A DNA stretch of 64,000 bases from Laguncularia racemosa. Taxonomy: Eukaryota; Streptophyta; Magnoliopsida; Myrtales; Combretaceae. Below the pieces are notes generated by a model. The model ran no database searches. It had not been told where the DNA came from and saw nothing but the letters and a program-made list of their open reading frames with translations. Below are positions 51,011 through 63,059 of this stretch, one piece after another. Position 1 is the stretch's first letter; each line of letters opens with the position of its first letter. The DNA lies in assembly GCA_037954665.1 (NCBI GenBank), contig JBBMOL010000072.1, positions 522,340 to 586,339 of the forward strand. Direction: 5' to 3'. The translations under genes were made by a program, and so were the position numbers.

Positions 51011-53375
51011 GTTTTAAATTGGAACTCTTTAATTTTTTCTTTCTTAGTATTTCGAATAATATACTTAAACATTATAACATTTACGTAAATATTCTATTCT
51101 TAACCATACTTACGACCACAATATAGAATTTTTTGTATCTCTAAAGTGATAAATGCGATTCGCATTTTTAAAATTTATTTTAATAATAATTATTATAAAT
51201 ATTATATTTATATATTTTTTTTTCAAATTATAATATTTAAATATATAATCACAACTATTTCTTTATTTACGAACTTAAATTTTGATAATAAATATATATA
51301 AAAATTAATTAAATGTCTGAAATAATTTGTTTAAAAATGAGGCTATCCACACACTTGGAAATTAATTATATGATTTATGAAAAAGTAAATAAACAAAAAA
51401 TAAAAATAAAATAAAATTTTGAACATCCCATGTGATATGAACAATAATTTTATTCTATGGATTTTTATTATTTGGGACTAAATGATTTTATCTGATCGTT
51501 GTTTCTTGTTTCTTTAGATTAAAAACTTTATTCAATTTTATCTTGTTTATAATATTACTTTTAGCTATTTCAGCAGGCTTAATATATTTTTTATTTTTTA
51601 TTAATTATTATATATATTATTATTGATGAGATAAAAAAATTAAATATGGTATATCCCATTAAAAAAAAACAATTTCCTATTGGTACAGCGAGTTTGAAGT
51701 TCTCTTTCTTTTTTTTTTTCTTTATGGTAGTTTGACTTTGTAGATTTAGTAGTTCCATTACCTTTCAATCAAGTGCTTCTGCCGTATTGCATCACTAATT
51801 AATCATTTTTAATTCGAGAATATTCAATTTCGATGATTTTTTTATTGTATAAATACGAAATTACATGAAAAATAATTATAATTGCACTCTTTTATGAATG
51901 AATTTGAAATTGAAAATTGGAAATGGTGTCAGGAGTGAGTTATGGCCGGCCTATGATTTGCGAAAACTAGGTAGTTCTGGGATATTATTGTTGTCTTGTC
52001 TGGAAAGATCGCCCTCTCTCTCTCTCTCTCTCTCTTCCATGGTCTGTCCGTATTTTTTCTCTCTCTCGTTTAATGTTTACCTAAAGTTTAAAGAAAAATT
52101 TTAATGGTTTATCTGTATTTTTTTATGCGTTTAATCTAATTTTTTATTTTATTATTAATTTATATATTAGTAGTACAGAATTAATAATGATCAATAATAA
52201 AAATTAAATATATATAATTAAATAATAAGATTAAAAACTAAATCGATTCTATTATTAATCGGACTATAAAAAATCTTGTATTAATATTAAGATATTTTTC
52301 TCAACAGTTCAATCCTTCTCGCTTATCTTTCACTCATTCATTCACTGCCTTATTTTTCGTTCTTTCTTAGGTCAAATCTTAATGAGTAAGCTAAAGCAAA
52401 AATGTTTTCCTAATTTTTCAAACATGTTGCATCATTTATAATGGGTCCTACAACATGTAATAGTTTGACCTCTATAATAATTGATGGCTAGGTGAGTGGT
52501 TTAACCTTGATGAGGACAATCAAAGATGTAGTAGGTTTGGTTACTAGTACCATATCCGATATAACACAGTATAAGCTTACATACTTTATTTGGTTCACTA
52601 AGTACAATATAGGATTTTCTCTTTATTTATGTGTTGTGTATTGTTTGCTACACATGAGGATTGAATTAAAATAGAAAAATTGATGATCATATTATTTACG
52701 TGATTCTATATTTATAGATATGAGAATTTGTTTCATGTTACCATCGTATATAATGTAAACCATGCATTTCATGCAGTATTGAAGGATAGACATGGAAATG
52801 GTACATATAGAAGTAACATTGAAATAAGTGTCCAACAAGAGAAGTAAACAATCTTAATGGGCTTTAATGCACAAATGATAAGTAAAGGAGTTTAGAACAT
52901 CAACGCCACCGTGTCTAGGGTTAAAGTGACTTTTCCTTCATTTAAACCTTAATTGATCTTTAAGAGCAAAAGTCTTATAGCATTATATTGTTTATTTGAT
53001 CTATGAATTGTGCCAAACAAAAGGTCTTTTCTCAAGTATTTATAGTCTTTGACTCGATAACGTTCATTTGATTATCTTGGTAATTGATGGATGATATAAG
53101 CTTATTTATCAATGTATTTTCATATGGGTTTATCATGAGCCTACCGGGAGAAAGGTCATAAGTAGATAGGCCTGTCTCAATGATCTTTATTTAAAGCCCA
53201 CTAAACTAAATATATTCAAATCATTCAATAATATGAAATTAACTCTCCATGCTCTATCGCTAGCTCAAAGAGCTCCGCATCAATTTTTGCTAGACCTGGC
53301 TTGAATTCTTGTAAAGAGAATTTAGCCCTCCATAATATTTATTTTAACTACATTTTCCAATTCCAATACTATCTC
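51011..53375. other. Intergenic, AT-rich, no gene recognised
   Basis: Contains a (CT)n microsatellite at 52011-52034 and T/A homopolymers. Plus frames at 51898-52104 and 52492-52674 are short and have no recognised domain; the first owes its Ser-Leu run to the microsatellite. Confidence 0.6.
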
Positions 53376-53880
53376 ATCACTACTACTACCACAACTTCTA
53401 TCATCATACCACAATCACTACAATACCATTACCATTGTTCGCTCCTTATCATCAAAGTAGTACCATGAGATGTGTTAGTTTACTGGCAGTAGCAATAGTA
53501 ATGATGTTGTAATGGTAATGGCTAGGACAACAATTGTGATGATAATATAATAGTGTTAGTAATGTCATAACTACGCTAGTCATAAAAGCAGTGGTGGTAG
53601 TGAAGTTATAATGATGGTAGCAATGATATGGTGTAACAATAGTAGTGATAATAGCAATATGTAAAGCTTTTAAGATGGCAAAGATAGTGTAGATAATGGT
53701 CTAATGATGGTGGCAAAAACTATTGGTGGCATGAAGATTGTAGTACGGTGATAACAGTGGTGACTTAGTATTAATGCTATATTGATGGTAATGGTAGCAA
53801 CGAAAGTGGTGACAATGATGGCAGTGATAGTAGTATTGACAATGATGGTGATGCTAATAGTAGTAAGATTGACAAGTTAA
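53376..53880. repeat. Strand-asymmetric low-complexity block of ACT/ATC- then GTA/GAT-rich triplets
   Basis: From 53376 to about 53460 the plus strand is rich in TAC, ACC, ATC and CAC triplets. From about 53465 to 53880 it becomes rich in GTA, GTG, GAT and GGT triplets (GTGATGATAATAG-like words). The two parts are thus roughly complementary in composition and could pair. Confidence 0.7.
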
Positions 53881-53895
53881 CAGAGAGATGATGAT

Positions 53896-54552
53896 TAGGG
53901 TGAGCAAAAAAGCGACCAAACTGAACTAATTCATAAATGGAACAAAACCAAATTGAATATATATATATTTTACAATTTGGTATGGAAAATAAAATCCAAA
54001 CTAAATCAAAAATTTATGATTGGTTTAGAGGGGTAATTCAAACTAAATCATTTTGAAAAAATATAATAATATTTTTCTTTTAATTAAAAAAATTATTTTT
54101 CTTGTAACATAATATTTGAAAGAATTTTTAGTTTAAATTTATTAAATAGTATATGTATTGAAATTTTATGATCATAATTTAGCAATCTATATTTATGGGT
54201 TGACTTAAAATCTATATTATATACTAGTTTAATGAATAAATTAGTTGTATTACACATTTAAAAATTTTTAATTATTTGAATATGAACTTTACCAATCTTT
54301 TATATGATATTAATATATGTTATTATTAAATAAATTCAATACTACCTATATAAGATTACATGTTAAACAAATATACCTTTTAAAAATAAATATGGGTTAA
54401 TCCGTAAATTAAATCGAAATTTTATGATTTTAAAAAAATCTAAAATTGAACCGTATAATTCAATTTGAAGTGATAAAAACTAAACCATATTTCTTATGAT
54501 TTGATTTGGTTCAAAGGAAAAATCAAACTAATCTAATCCGCACTTACCCCTA
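53896..54552. mobile_element. Candidate hAT-like non-autonomous element (MITE, ~0.65 kb)
   Basis: The left end reads TTAGGGTGAGCAAAAAAGCG. The right end, in reverse complement, reads TTAGGGGTAAGTGCGGATTA. Such AGGGGTGAGC-like termini with a body full of AACCAAA/CAAATT words are common in plant hAT-type MITEs. The flanks (GATGATT on the left, AATAATT on the right) may be a decayed 7-8 bp target duplication. No transposase is present. Confidence 0.4.
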
Positions 54553-57500
54553 ATAATTGTTTTGAAGAAGGGTTAGTTTTTAGGCTTTAATAAAGAGATT
54601 TTATTGTCCTATGTTTTTATACCACCAAGTTGAGGAGGTGAAAATTTTTCAATATATTTGCTATTATAAGGGAAATTATGTAAAAAAGAAGTAATATATA
54701 TATATTGTAAATCAAACATGATTTAATGAATTTTGTCACATGTAACATCTCAAAAAACTACAAAACAAACACTACCTATAAGAATTAAGACCTTACTTTG
54801 TTGAGTAGGTCTCAAAGTGCATTTTTAAAATCACATGGCAGATATTGATTTCGAATTGGTAAAATCACAAAATGGTGATATTTGTTTTTGTATTTTTACA
54901 ATCAAGTTACCAATGTTTTGATTTTTAACAAATATACAACTTGTATTTTTTTTTTTAATTTTATGTTAATGATATATAGAGGATGCATGTCATTTTCTTA
55001 TTGGTTTAAAATATTATCAAGAGATATAGCTAAATAACATAAATAAATACTATTGAAATAATATTAAAAAAATGCAGGAAGTAAAAACAATATGACCATT
55101 TGCAACTGGCAAGGTGTAATCCATCCTCTAAAATTCAGTCTCCACTGAAACAAAGGTGTAAGGGAAGGTGGACCTGAAGTAGGAAAACAACCAACCTATT
55201 ATAATTGGTAGTAAAGCATCAGTGCAATTGTACTTGACCACTTTAATTTCTTCATCAACCAGAAGGGAATCGGATGATAGTCATAAAATGCATAAGCCAA
55301 AAGGAAAGAGGACATCAAAATGCCAAATCCCTTTCATCTTCTTCTTCTTTGTCATCATGCACTGATTGATTGAATAAAAAGGCCTAACACCCATATTCTT
55401 ATGTGTTTCCCCCTTTTTTTTTTTTTTTGTACATTTTGATTTGGGAGGGTCCTGTATTCAAATCTTCACACAATTCAATAAAAAATTATTATTCTTTTTT
55501 TTTTTTTTACTTGTTTGGTTTTATGCAATTGAATAATAACAATGTTATCTTAGACATTATGCACTAAGACAACATTGAACTTGGTTTAGGGTTTGTTTGA
55601 TATGACATAGAAATAAAATATATGATCCCATCACATCTTTGAGTTTCATTACATCCCTATTCCAGTGCTAGGACTCCTTCCAAACTATGGAAATTTTGAG
55701 GCACAAAGACATTGGATAGATGGATGCCTATGTTTTCCCTGTATTAGCAAAATTGAAGATCGACTCATTTTACAATGTTTTCTCGTGAAAGAAAATCGAA
55801 TAAGAGTAGAGTAGTGGCTTTATTCTTTTTTATTTTATGTGTTATTTTAACATATATCATATATGTAAATTATTTAATAATGTATTGAACCAGTAAAAAT
55901 TGATAGGTGTCCCCTATATATTATTAACAGAAAATTAAGAAATATATATTATATATTTATTAAAAATCAAAATATAGATCGCTTGTTTATAAATGTACAA
56001 AAACACATATCACTTTTATGTAATTTTCCTTTTCAAATTTTCGTAACTTAGTACAATGCATGGCATGACCTCTTATTTACCATGCAATCTGCCTATAATC
56101 AATATTGTGTATACCATAAGTTCCGATTCCAAGGGGTACCATATATTATATAATTGTATTAAAGGCATGCTATATATATCCTATAAGATATTCATAATAA
56201 ATACTCACAACTCTTAATCAAGTTCGAAAAAAAAAAAACAACCAAATTGAATTTAATAAAAAAAAAATTATGGTTGTTTTAGAAAGATAAAAAGAATTAA
56301 ATCATTTTTAAAAAAAATCATATATTTTTTTTCTAAAGATAATGAACTAAATAGGATCATAAATCAAAATACAATTTTTTTCCTTATATTATATAAATAT
56401 AATAAATGAGCATAAATGCATAACCTCCTTCATCCTTATTTTTTCTCCCAAATGTGAATAGAGAAAAAAAAATCTATTTATGGTTTCTTTTATTACTTTT
56501 TTCATCCAGTATTCTAAGCTAAATTAAAGATCTAGGGAAAGAAAAAAAAAACTAAGTTGAAAGATTTTGAGTAATGTCCCGTCAAATCTCGCTTTAATAA
56601 CTTGATCTCTTATCACGGACAAACACAAAAACAATAGATCACATGATAGTGGAGTGTTTTTCTTTTCTTTTTATGACTTTAAATTAAGATTTTACTATTA
56701 CTTCTAAAATGGGCATAATTTCACATCTTAAAAAAAAAAGAGAACTTTTTGCTAACTATTTATGGTTCGAATATAAAGATCAAGCTTGTCTTTTATGATT
56801 AAAAAAACCCTTAAATTGGATTATACTTTATGTTTGGTTCTTCAATTTAGTTTAATTTTGATGGATGAATGGAATTAAATTGAATTGAGTCCACCCTTAT
56901 CTCAAGATACAACTCTTTGAAAAGTTAAAACCTTTTATGGATTATATATACATGTTTTCACATATGTATATCTCAATACATTCTACAACATCTTTTTATG
57001 TAAAATTAACTCACAAAGGCTAATGTGTATATTGAAGGAAAATTTGTCATTCTTAAGAGAGAGGAAAAACATTTAGGTTGCATGATTGTATTTTTGATCT
57101 AGTGATTGGATTCCTAATCATAAATGCATCATAGTTAGCATTTTCAAGGTGATAACTCGAAGGAAATATATGAAAATTACTTAAGTTTAAGTGTGCAATT
57201 TAATAGATGGGTTGAAATGTATTTATATTATATTAGGCTAAATGCAACAATAACATGAATTGACTATTTAGATTAGTGATAGGGTTTAAATAACCAGGTT
57301 TATATTTTGCGACGACTTAAAGAGTTTTGATTTAGTAAACTTGGAACATAGACCTTTAAAGCCGATTTGACTAATCTTAGCCTTTCTTAGTAAACTCATG
57401 CATTCAACAAAGCCAATAGATCAATAAGTTTGGACATATCCTTTAGAAACCCATGACATATTTCAAAGAACTCTAAAAAGATTTAATTAATTGCGTTTAT

Positions 57501-58461
57501 CGATCATCAAGATAATCTTGTTTTTGAATATCAAACACTATAAGTACCTTTAAACTCTTCTCTTCTAGGAAGAAGATAAAATTAGAATCAATTGTGAAGC
57601 TTCTAAATTCAAAGTCAAACAAGATATCAAAAGAATAAAGAGCCTTTTTTTTCCATCTAAGTTGTTCCTATTCTTGACGTCAAGAGTCACAAAGTTGATG
57701 CTATTGAGCTCTTTCATCTATTACAAGAGTGCATAAACTTGCCTACTTTTTGAGCCATTTCTATTTCATCTTACTTACAATAACGTCTCAAGTTGCTTTT
57801 CTCATCTATCACCATGGGCACATGATAAGCATAAAATGAATTCCCTACATTTACAAATTCAATCTATAAAGTTATCTAAGGCATGTCGTTGAAACCATCT
57901 TTTATGCTTCTATTATGACATGGTTGCTTACGTTTATATCTTTGATAACTTTTGTGAATCATTAAACATTAATAAGCAATCAACCATGCTTAAACTTTAT
58001 TTATAATGTTCCACATGAAAGAGAAAAATAAAGTGCGCTTTTAGAGACCTATTACATTGTGTGTTTGCAAATAAAAATTTACATTAGTGTAGCTTACTTG
58101 TAATTATAGATTTGATTTTGGTGAATTCTTTAGTTATGTCACAACTCTGACCCTGGCATCCCTTCCTTCACACTTGATTTGCCACTCTCTCCACTACTTC
58201 TCTATGTTCCTCTTACCATCCTAATTTATAGGTTTTTGCATATATATTTTTTCCTTTTAGGGCTTACTACGATAGATTAACATATATATAGTTGAAAATG
58301 ATCTGAGAGAAGCTCAAACTATGATTTGGACAACCAAGTGACTCGTAGATTTATCAATGAAAACATCATATATGCACAAACACTCAAGGTACAAGATATG
58401 TCTATTTAAGCTTTACTGAATCAGTTGAATGTAGATGGAGTTGTATAATTTTCAACCATTA
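54553..58461. other. Intergenic, AT-rich, no gene recognised
   Basis: Contains T-runs at 55411-55428 and 55495-55508 and A-runs near 56229-56239. No open frame of note on either strand and no paired terminal repeats seen. Confidence 0.6.
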
Positions 58462-58835
58462 GGTATCATTTGGTTGTAAAAAATTTGTAATACTGAATTG
58501 AACAAAATATTTTATTCTTTGTTTGGTTTGCATTATTTATTGGTTATTGGACAAAAATGATTACCAAGTACTAAAAAAAATACTTTTATTTTACACCTTC
58601 TAAAATATGGTACAAAAATCAAATCACTAGATAAAAACATAAAAATCCTTATCCGATACTTTGTACATCATATTTAGTACTGTATATCGTATTTAGTGTA
58701 ATACTTTATATATCCAAATAGTGTATATCATAAAAAAAATTATTTAGTATTACACACAATAAATGTGTATAAGAGAATTGTACTATTGTGTTTTTCTTAT
58801 TCTATACTGTTCAATATTGTAATTTAAATGCTATC
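58462..58835. mobile_element. Candidate PIF/Harbinger (Tourist-like) MITE, 374 bp, TTA target duplication
   Basis: The left end reads GGTATCATTTGGTTGTAA. The right end, in reverse complement, reads GATAGCATTTAAATTACAAT. Inside the ends, TTGTAATACTGAATTGAACA on the left pairs with TTACAATATTGAACAGTATA on the right. It is flanked on both sides by TTA (58459-58461 and 58836-58838), the duplication expected for this superfamily. No coding capacity. Confidence 0.6.
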
Positions 58836-59830
58836 TTAGCATATCGCATATGCTATGATCATAGAGAAGAATGGGGGTTTTTTTATTGACGTAATATTAA
58901 CTTAATTAACATTATATTTCTTAAATATTAAGACAAATTATTGTAGTTTATTAATGAATAATTAATTCATTAATTATGTAACAAATTTGTGGTTTTTAGT
59001 CTAATATTGTATGTAATTTGTTTAATTATGTGAATTAATTAATATCTTCAAATGGAAATTTTGAATAGTATAAAAAATAATTAAATAAATATGAGACAAT
59101 ACGAAGGGTATAATTGAGAAAATGCAATATCTAATGTAATGCTTGTGTATACTAAACAACAGACATTACAAAAATTTGTATCTACTATTGGATATACTAA
59201 TTGTGGTATAAAAGGGTTGTATTGTCCCATTGTCTGTATACTATGCTGTCTAATTTTACTCATATTGTCTTAATCTACAAACTAAATATTAATTTTCTAT
59301 TATTAATAGATTACTAAATTTCCACATTCAATAAATTGTAACATCTAAGCTATTAATCACATTATGTATTTATTTGCTCGTGTGTATGTAGTTATAATAA
59401 CAAAAAGTTTCATTCAACATTTACATGTATACATTTTTTATTGTAATTGATTTTTTATGTTATCAAATTAATGAACATCTATATCTTATTCATTTTGCTT
59501 GTGCGTTTTACTTGATATGCTTCTAAGTTATATATTTACAGGTCTTAATGTATTTTGTATTAGGTTCATGTTATACAACATATATTGAGAATTTATAAGT
59601 ATTCTATAATTTAAAACTTGTAATTTATAGGGCATAGATTTAATGTAAGTTTCATGTTAAATATGGGATTAAATTGTATATTCTATCATGTGATTACTGA
59701 TCTAAAAAGTTTGAAATCCTAGTATAAAAGTTTGAAATTGTTGCTACTTATAATATAGTGCTCACTCATAGTCACATGCATACATTATAAACAATAATCC
59801 TAACTATTAGACCTCCACTATATTTAGAAA
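58836..59830. other. Intergenic, AT-rich, no gene recognised
   Basis: Only short frames (59081-59263 minus) without recognisable content. The start of the 5' LTR of the downstream retrotransposon may lie in here or just beyond, but its TG end was not found. Confidence 0.5.
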
Positions 59831-60436
59831 GAGGAAAATAATTAGAATGTGTAAAGGGCTAAATCCAATTTATGAGCTTATGACTTATTACTTTAATGGA
59901 TTTGACTCTTTAGGCCAAGGTGACAAGGCCTAGAGAGTGAAGTTCATGTTTTAGGATGATCATAGGAGATTTGGCATGGTAGGCTTGGGGTAAGATTTGT
60001 TATATCGACTTGTTCGATCCAACCTTTCTCAACAAGGTATACACACATACACTAAAGGCCTTTAATGGGCCTAAGCCCATATGGGGGCTCATTTGCCTAA
60101 AATCGTTAATCATCGTCACCATCTGATGGATAAGATTCATAGTCAAATACTATAAATACCCCATACCTCCTCATTCAAAAGAGAGGCTTCTTTAGAAAAA
60201 TACTGTTATTCTGTCGAATTTTTCTCAGAAAATGAAAATCATAATATTCTTACATTCACTCACAAAACACTCACCTGTCACCATAGAGTCAAGCCTGTCT
60301 AAGACTGCTTACTCTTCCTCCCCATCTCATTCACCCCTTTATCATCCTTTTACATGTCGCTTCCCTTGTTAAGCCATGTGTAGTGTGTTTCCATGTAACA
60401 CGCACATGATCCCGCACTTGAACCAACACCTCCACA
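59831..60436 (+). repeat. 5' LTR (3' portion) of a Ty3/gypsy element
   Basis: The end is well placed: ...CACCTCCACA at 60436, then a 7-base spacer and the primer-binding-like site. A TATA box (CTATAAATACCCC, about 60149-60161) is followed by a leader-like pyrimidine-rich stretch, as expected for U3-R-U5. The left boundary given here is arbitrary because the TG terminus could not be recognised. Confidence 0.5.
60149..60161 (+). promoter_or_regulatory. TATA box of the retrotransposon LTR
   Basis: CTATAAATACCCC is a strong plant-type TATA box. It lies about 280 bases before the LTR end. Confidence 0.55.
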
Positions 60437-60443
60437 TTTTATT

Positions 60444-60461
60444 TGGTGACTCCACTAGGGA
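60444..60461 (+). other. Primer-binding-like site (PBS), tRNA-Arg type
   Basis: TGGTGACTCCACTAGGGA differs at two positions (both G-to-A or C-to-T type) from the site of the other retroelement at 981-998. It follows the LTR end after a short spacer, as in many plant Ty3/gypsy elements. Confidence 0.6.
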
Positions 60462-60478
60462 TCGAGGAAGTTGACAAC

Positions 60479-61597
60479 ATGGCAGCTCTAAGGAGAAGAA
60501 TATCCAACTCTACTGATGGAAATAATCAAGAACTAGACACCAATGTTGAAACTATTAAACAAATCACAACTGCCTTTGGTGATGTAAATCAAGAAAATAT
60601 TATACCGAATGGTGCACTTGATAACACCTAAGCCATGCAAGCAATCTAGGAGAACAATAGGAAGATGAATCTCTTTATTACGATGATGACTCAATCCATG
60701 CTTGCTATGGCAATTGTTGCTAATGCGCATCAGGGTACAACTTTGCTAAATCTTTTATATATTACACCACAGCTTGCTCCTTAGGCACCTCAGTAAGTTA
60801 ACTTTTCTATTGTCAATGGACAAGTTGCAATTGAAGAGCAAGCTCTAGCCCAAGAGCTTACACTTGCACAACACCTAGTTGCTGTAGTGAGGGAGGCAAT
60901 GATTCAAATCGGGGGCCCTTCATCTTTACACAGTACCCCACGCATCATTGTTGTTGAACATGTGAATCACCCTAACCTTATCCTTATCACACCAATAGAT
61001 CTTGGAGCCTCTGCTCCAAGAGGTTCATTTGTTACTAAAGAAGATTTGGATGCATATGTGAGAGAAATATAAGTGAAGTCCACCATAGGAGTTCCAGAAT
61101 CGAAGCTCCCTTATCATCAGCGTATTGCTGTGAAACCTTACTTAAAAAACTATGTCAGTCATAAGTTTATGCTCTTTAATGACAAGAAGGGAAGTGTCAA
61201 GGAGCATTTACTCAAGTTTATTAAGATGCTGGAAGTTTATGGATTAGACGATGACTTGAAACTTAAGGAATTCTCCAAGTCTCTCAAGGATAAAGCATAT
61301 ACATGGTATGTTAATCTTCCTTTAGGGTTAGTAGACTCATGGGGGAACATGTGCAAGATATTTTTGGAAAAATTCTTTTCAACCGAAGAAAGGGTGACCC
61401 TCCATGACATGGGAATAATTCGTCAAAAGTCAAGGGAAGACCTTATGGATTATATCAAGAGGTTTAGAGAACATTCCCTTGATATCCGAGATATTTGTGA
61501 TGAGAAGGAACTAATAAAGATTTGTATACAAGGAAAGTTTATTGAGTATGTTGTTCATTTGGAATTTGTCTTTGGCTTCGTTCGCAACATTGGTTGA
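60479..61597 (+). pseudogene. Retrotransposon gag polyprotein, broken
   Basis: One frame reads through from the ATG at 60479 to 61597 but is broken by stops at about 60629, 60647, 60782, 60794 and 61070. The middle and end match the Retrotrans_gag domain of plant Ty3 elements: HKFMLFNDKKGSVKEHLLKF, then KEFSKSLKDKAYTWYVNLP, SWGNMCKIFLEKFF and REDLMDYIKRFRE. The pattern of 'x-F-x-L-x-L-x-x-x-A-x-x-W-y-x-x-L' is the family core. Downstream of 61597 the frame shifts, and a short stretch (61777-61971) with CGMKISGT and HRIMGHSTKNCFTLKK looks like a degraded CCHC-type zinc knuckle. Not functional. Confidence 0.8.
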
Positions 61598-61980
61598 AAA
61601 CGCACAATGAACAAATAACTTGGTTGCGAAACAAAGGGGGGGACATACACGGTTCAATAAATGAGCACCATTTGTGAATTCCATTCAAGCATAGGATTCC
61701 AAGGTAGGAAAAAAACTTATAGTGGAGAAATCGAAGTTTAAAAGTTTAGCATTCCTATGCCTAATAGGTAAGGTGCATGCAATGCTTGACATATGGTTGT
61801 GGGATGAAAATATCAGGCACCCGAGAGTTTAGGTTTCATAGAATTATGGGTCACTCCACTAAGAATTGTTTTACTTTGAAGAAGACATTTAATAAGAGGG
61901 TACAAACTGAGGAGCTTATCATTGAAGTTAACAATATCCGTAATAACCCTCTTCTAGCCTATAACAATTAGCTTGGAGTA

Positions 61981-62700
61981 GTGAATGCTATCACTCATGA
62001 CCTTACTACTACGGAAACAAATGACGAGCCATCTATTGAAGTAAACAAGGAAAAGGGAAACCGAGTTCAATTTGAGGAGGATAAGTACCCTCCTGCTATT
62101 GCCGCACTTATGAAAATATCAAGTTTCAAAAAATTCTTTAATCTTCTTGAGTTTGATGAGAGGGTTAGGCTTGCAGTAGCTACTACACTCATGCGGATCT
62201 CAGAAGATCAATATGCGGAGTGTAATGTAGCCCAACCTATAAGAAGAATGGCTCATGCACATGAAAATGCAATTTTATTCACTAATGCTAACATGTTTGT
62301 CAAAGGTTTGAATCATAACCGTCCTTTGTATGTTGAAGGTATACTTAATGGCTATTCAATAAAGAGAACATTCATTAATGCTAGTTTTTCTTTAAATATC
62401 ATGCCAATGTCCACCTTCCAAGCCATTGCAATTAATATTTGAAAACTTATGAGACAATCCATCTTGGTGAATGGCTTCAATTATTATCCTACAAAGACAC
62501 TAGGATAGATTAATGTAGATCTTAAGGTTGGCCCCATCCACGATTCTATTACTTTCTACGTGATTGATACACTTGTATCCTACCACCTACTTGTGGTTGT
62601 GGGAAGAAAATGGCTACATGATCATAATCTAATCCCCCCCAACATTGCATCAATGTATCAAGGGTCATTAGAAAAGGAAAGATGTATTTATCTTTGCTAC
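61981..62700 (+). pseudogene. Retrotransposon aspartic protease region, broken and active site lost
   Basis: The frame at 61981-62442 ends in a block resembling the plant Ty3 protease: PLYVEGILNGYSIKRTFINA, then SFSLNIMPMSTFQ. In active relatives the residues at the INAS position form the catalytic Asp-(Thr/Asn)-Gly; here the acid is replaced. A stop follows at 62440-62442 and the rest (about 62443-62660: DLKVGPIHDSITFYVID and LLVVVGRKWLHDH) continues with another stop at 62506. Nothing active can be expected. Confidence 0.7.
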
Positions 62701-63059
62701 TAAGAACCCCTTTGAGAATGACGAATCGTATTTCATAAAGTCAACCTTCTTTGATGAGTTTGCTAAAGAAGGAGAGACAGCTATTGCAAGGCCTGCTGAT
62801 ATTCTATTACTAATGTGGGATGAGATCTAAGAAGGCCAGCAAAAGAAGAGAAAAATGCGTGAATGTTTTCCGAAGAAAGAAGAAAAACAAGAAATCAGTT
62901 AAAATTGAAAGTTATGTCAGGGAAGACAGGTAAACGGTGTACCGCTTATGATGGTTACAAGGGTTTGAGGAGGTTTGCCTATCCTCGTCAGGTCTCATAC
63001 TAATATAAGAAACCTAACCTGCTTCTCAAAAGAAGCAAGATCAACTCAAGCCACAAGTT

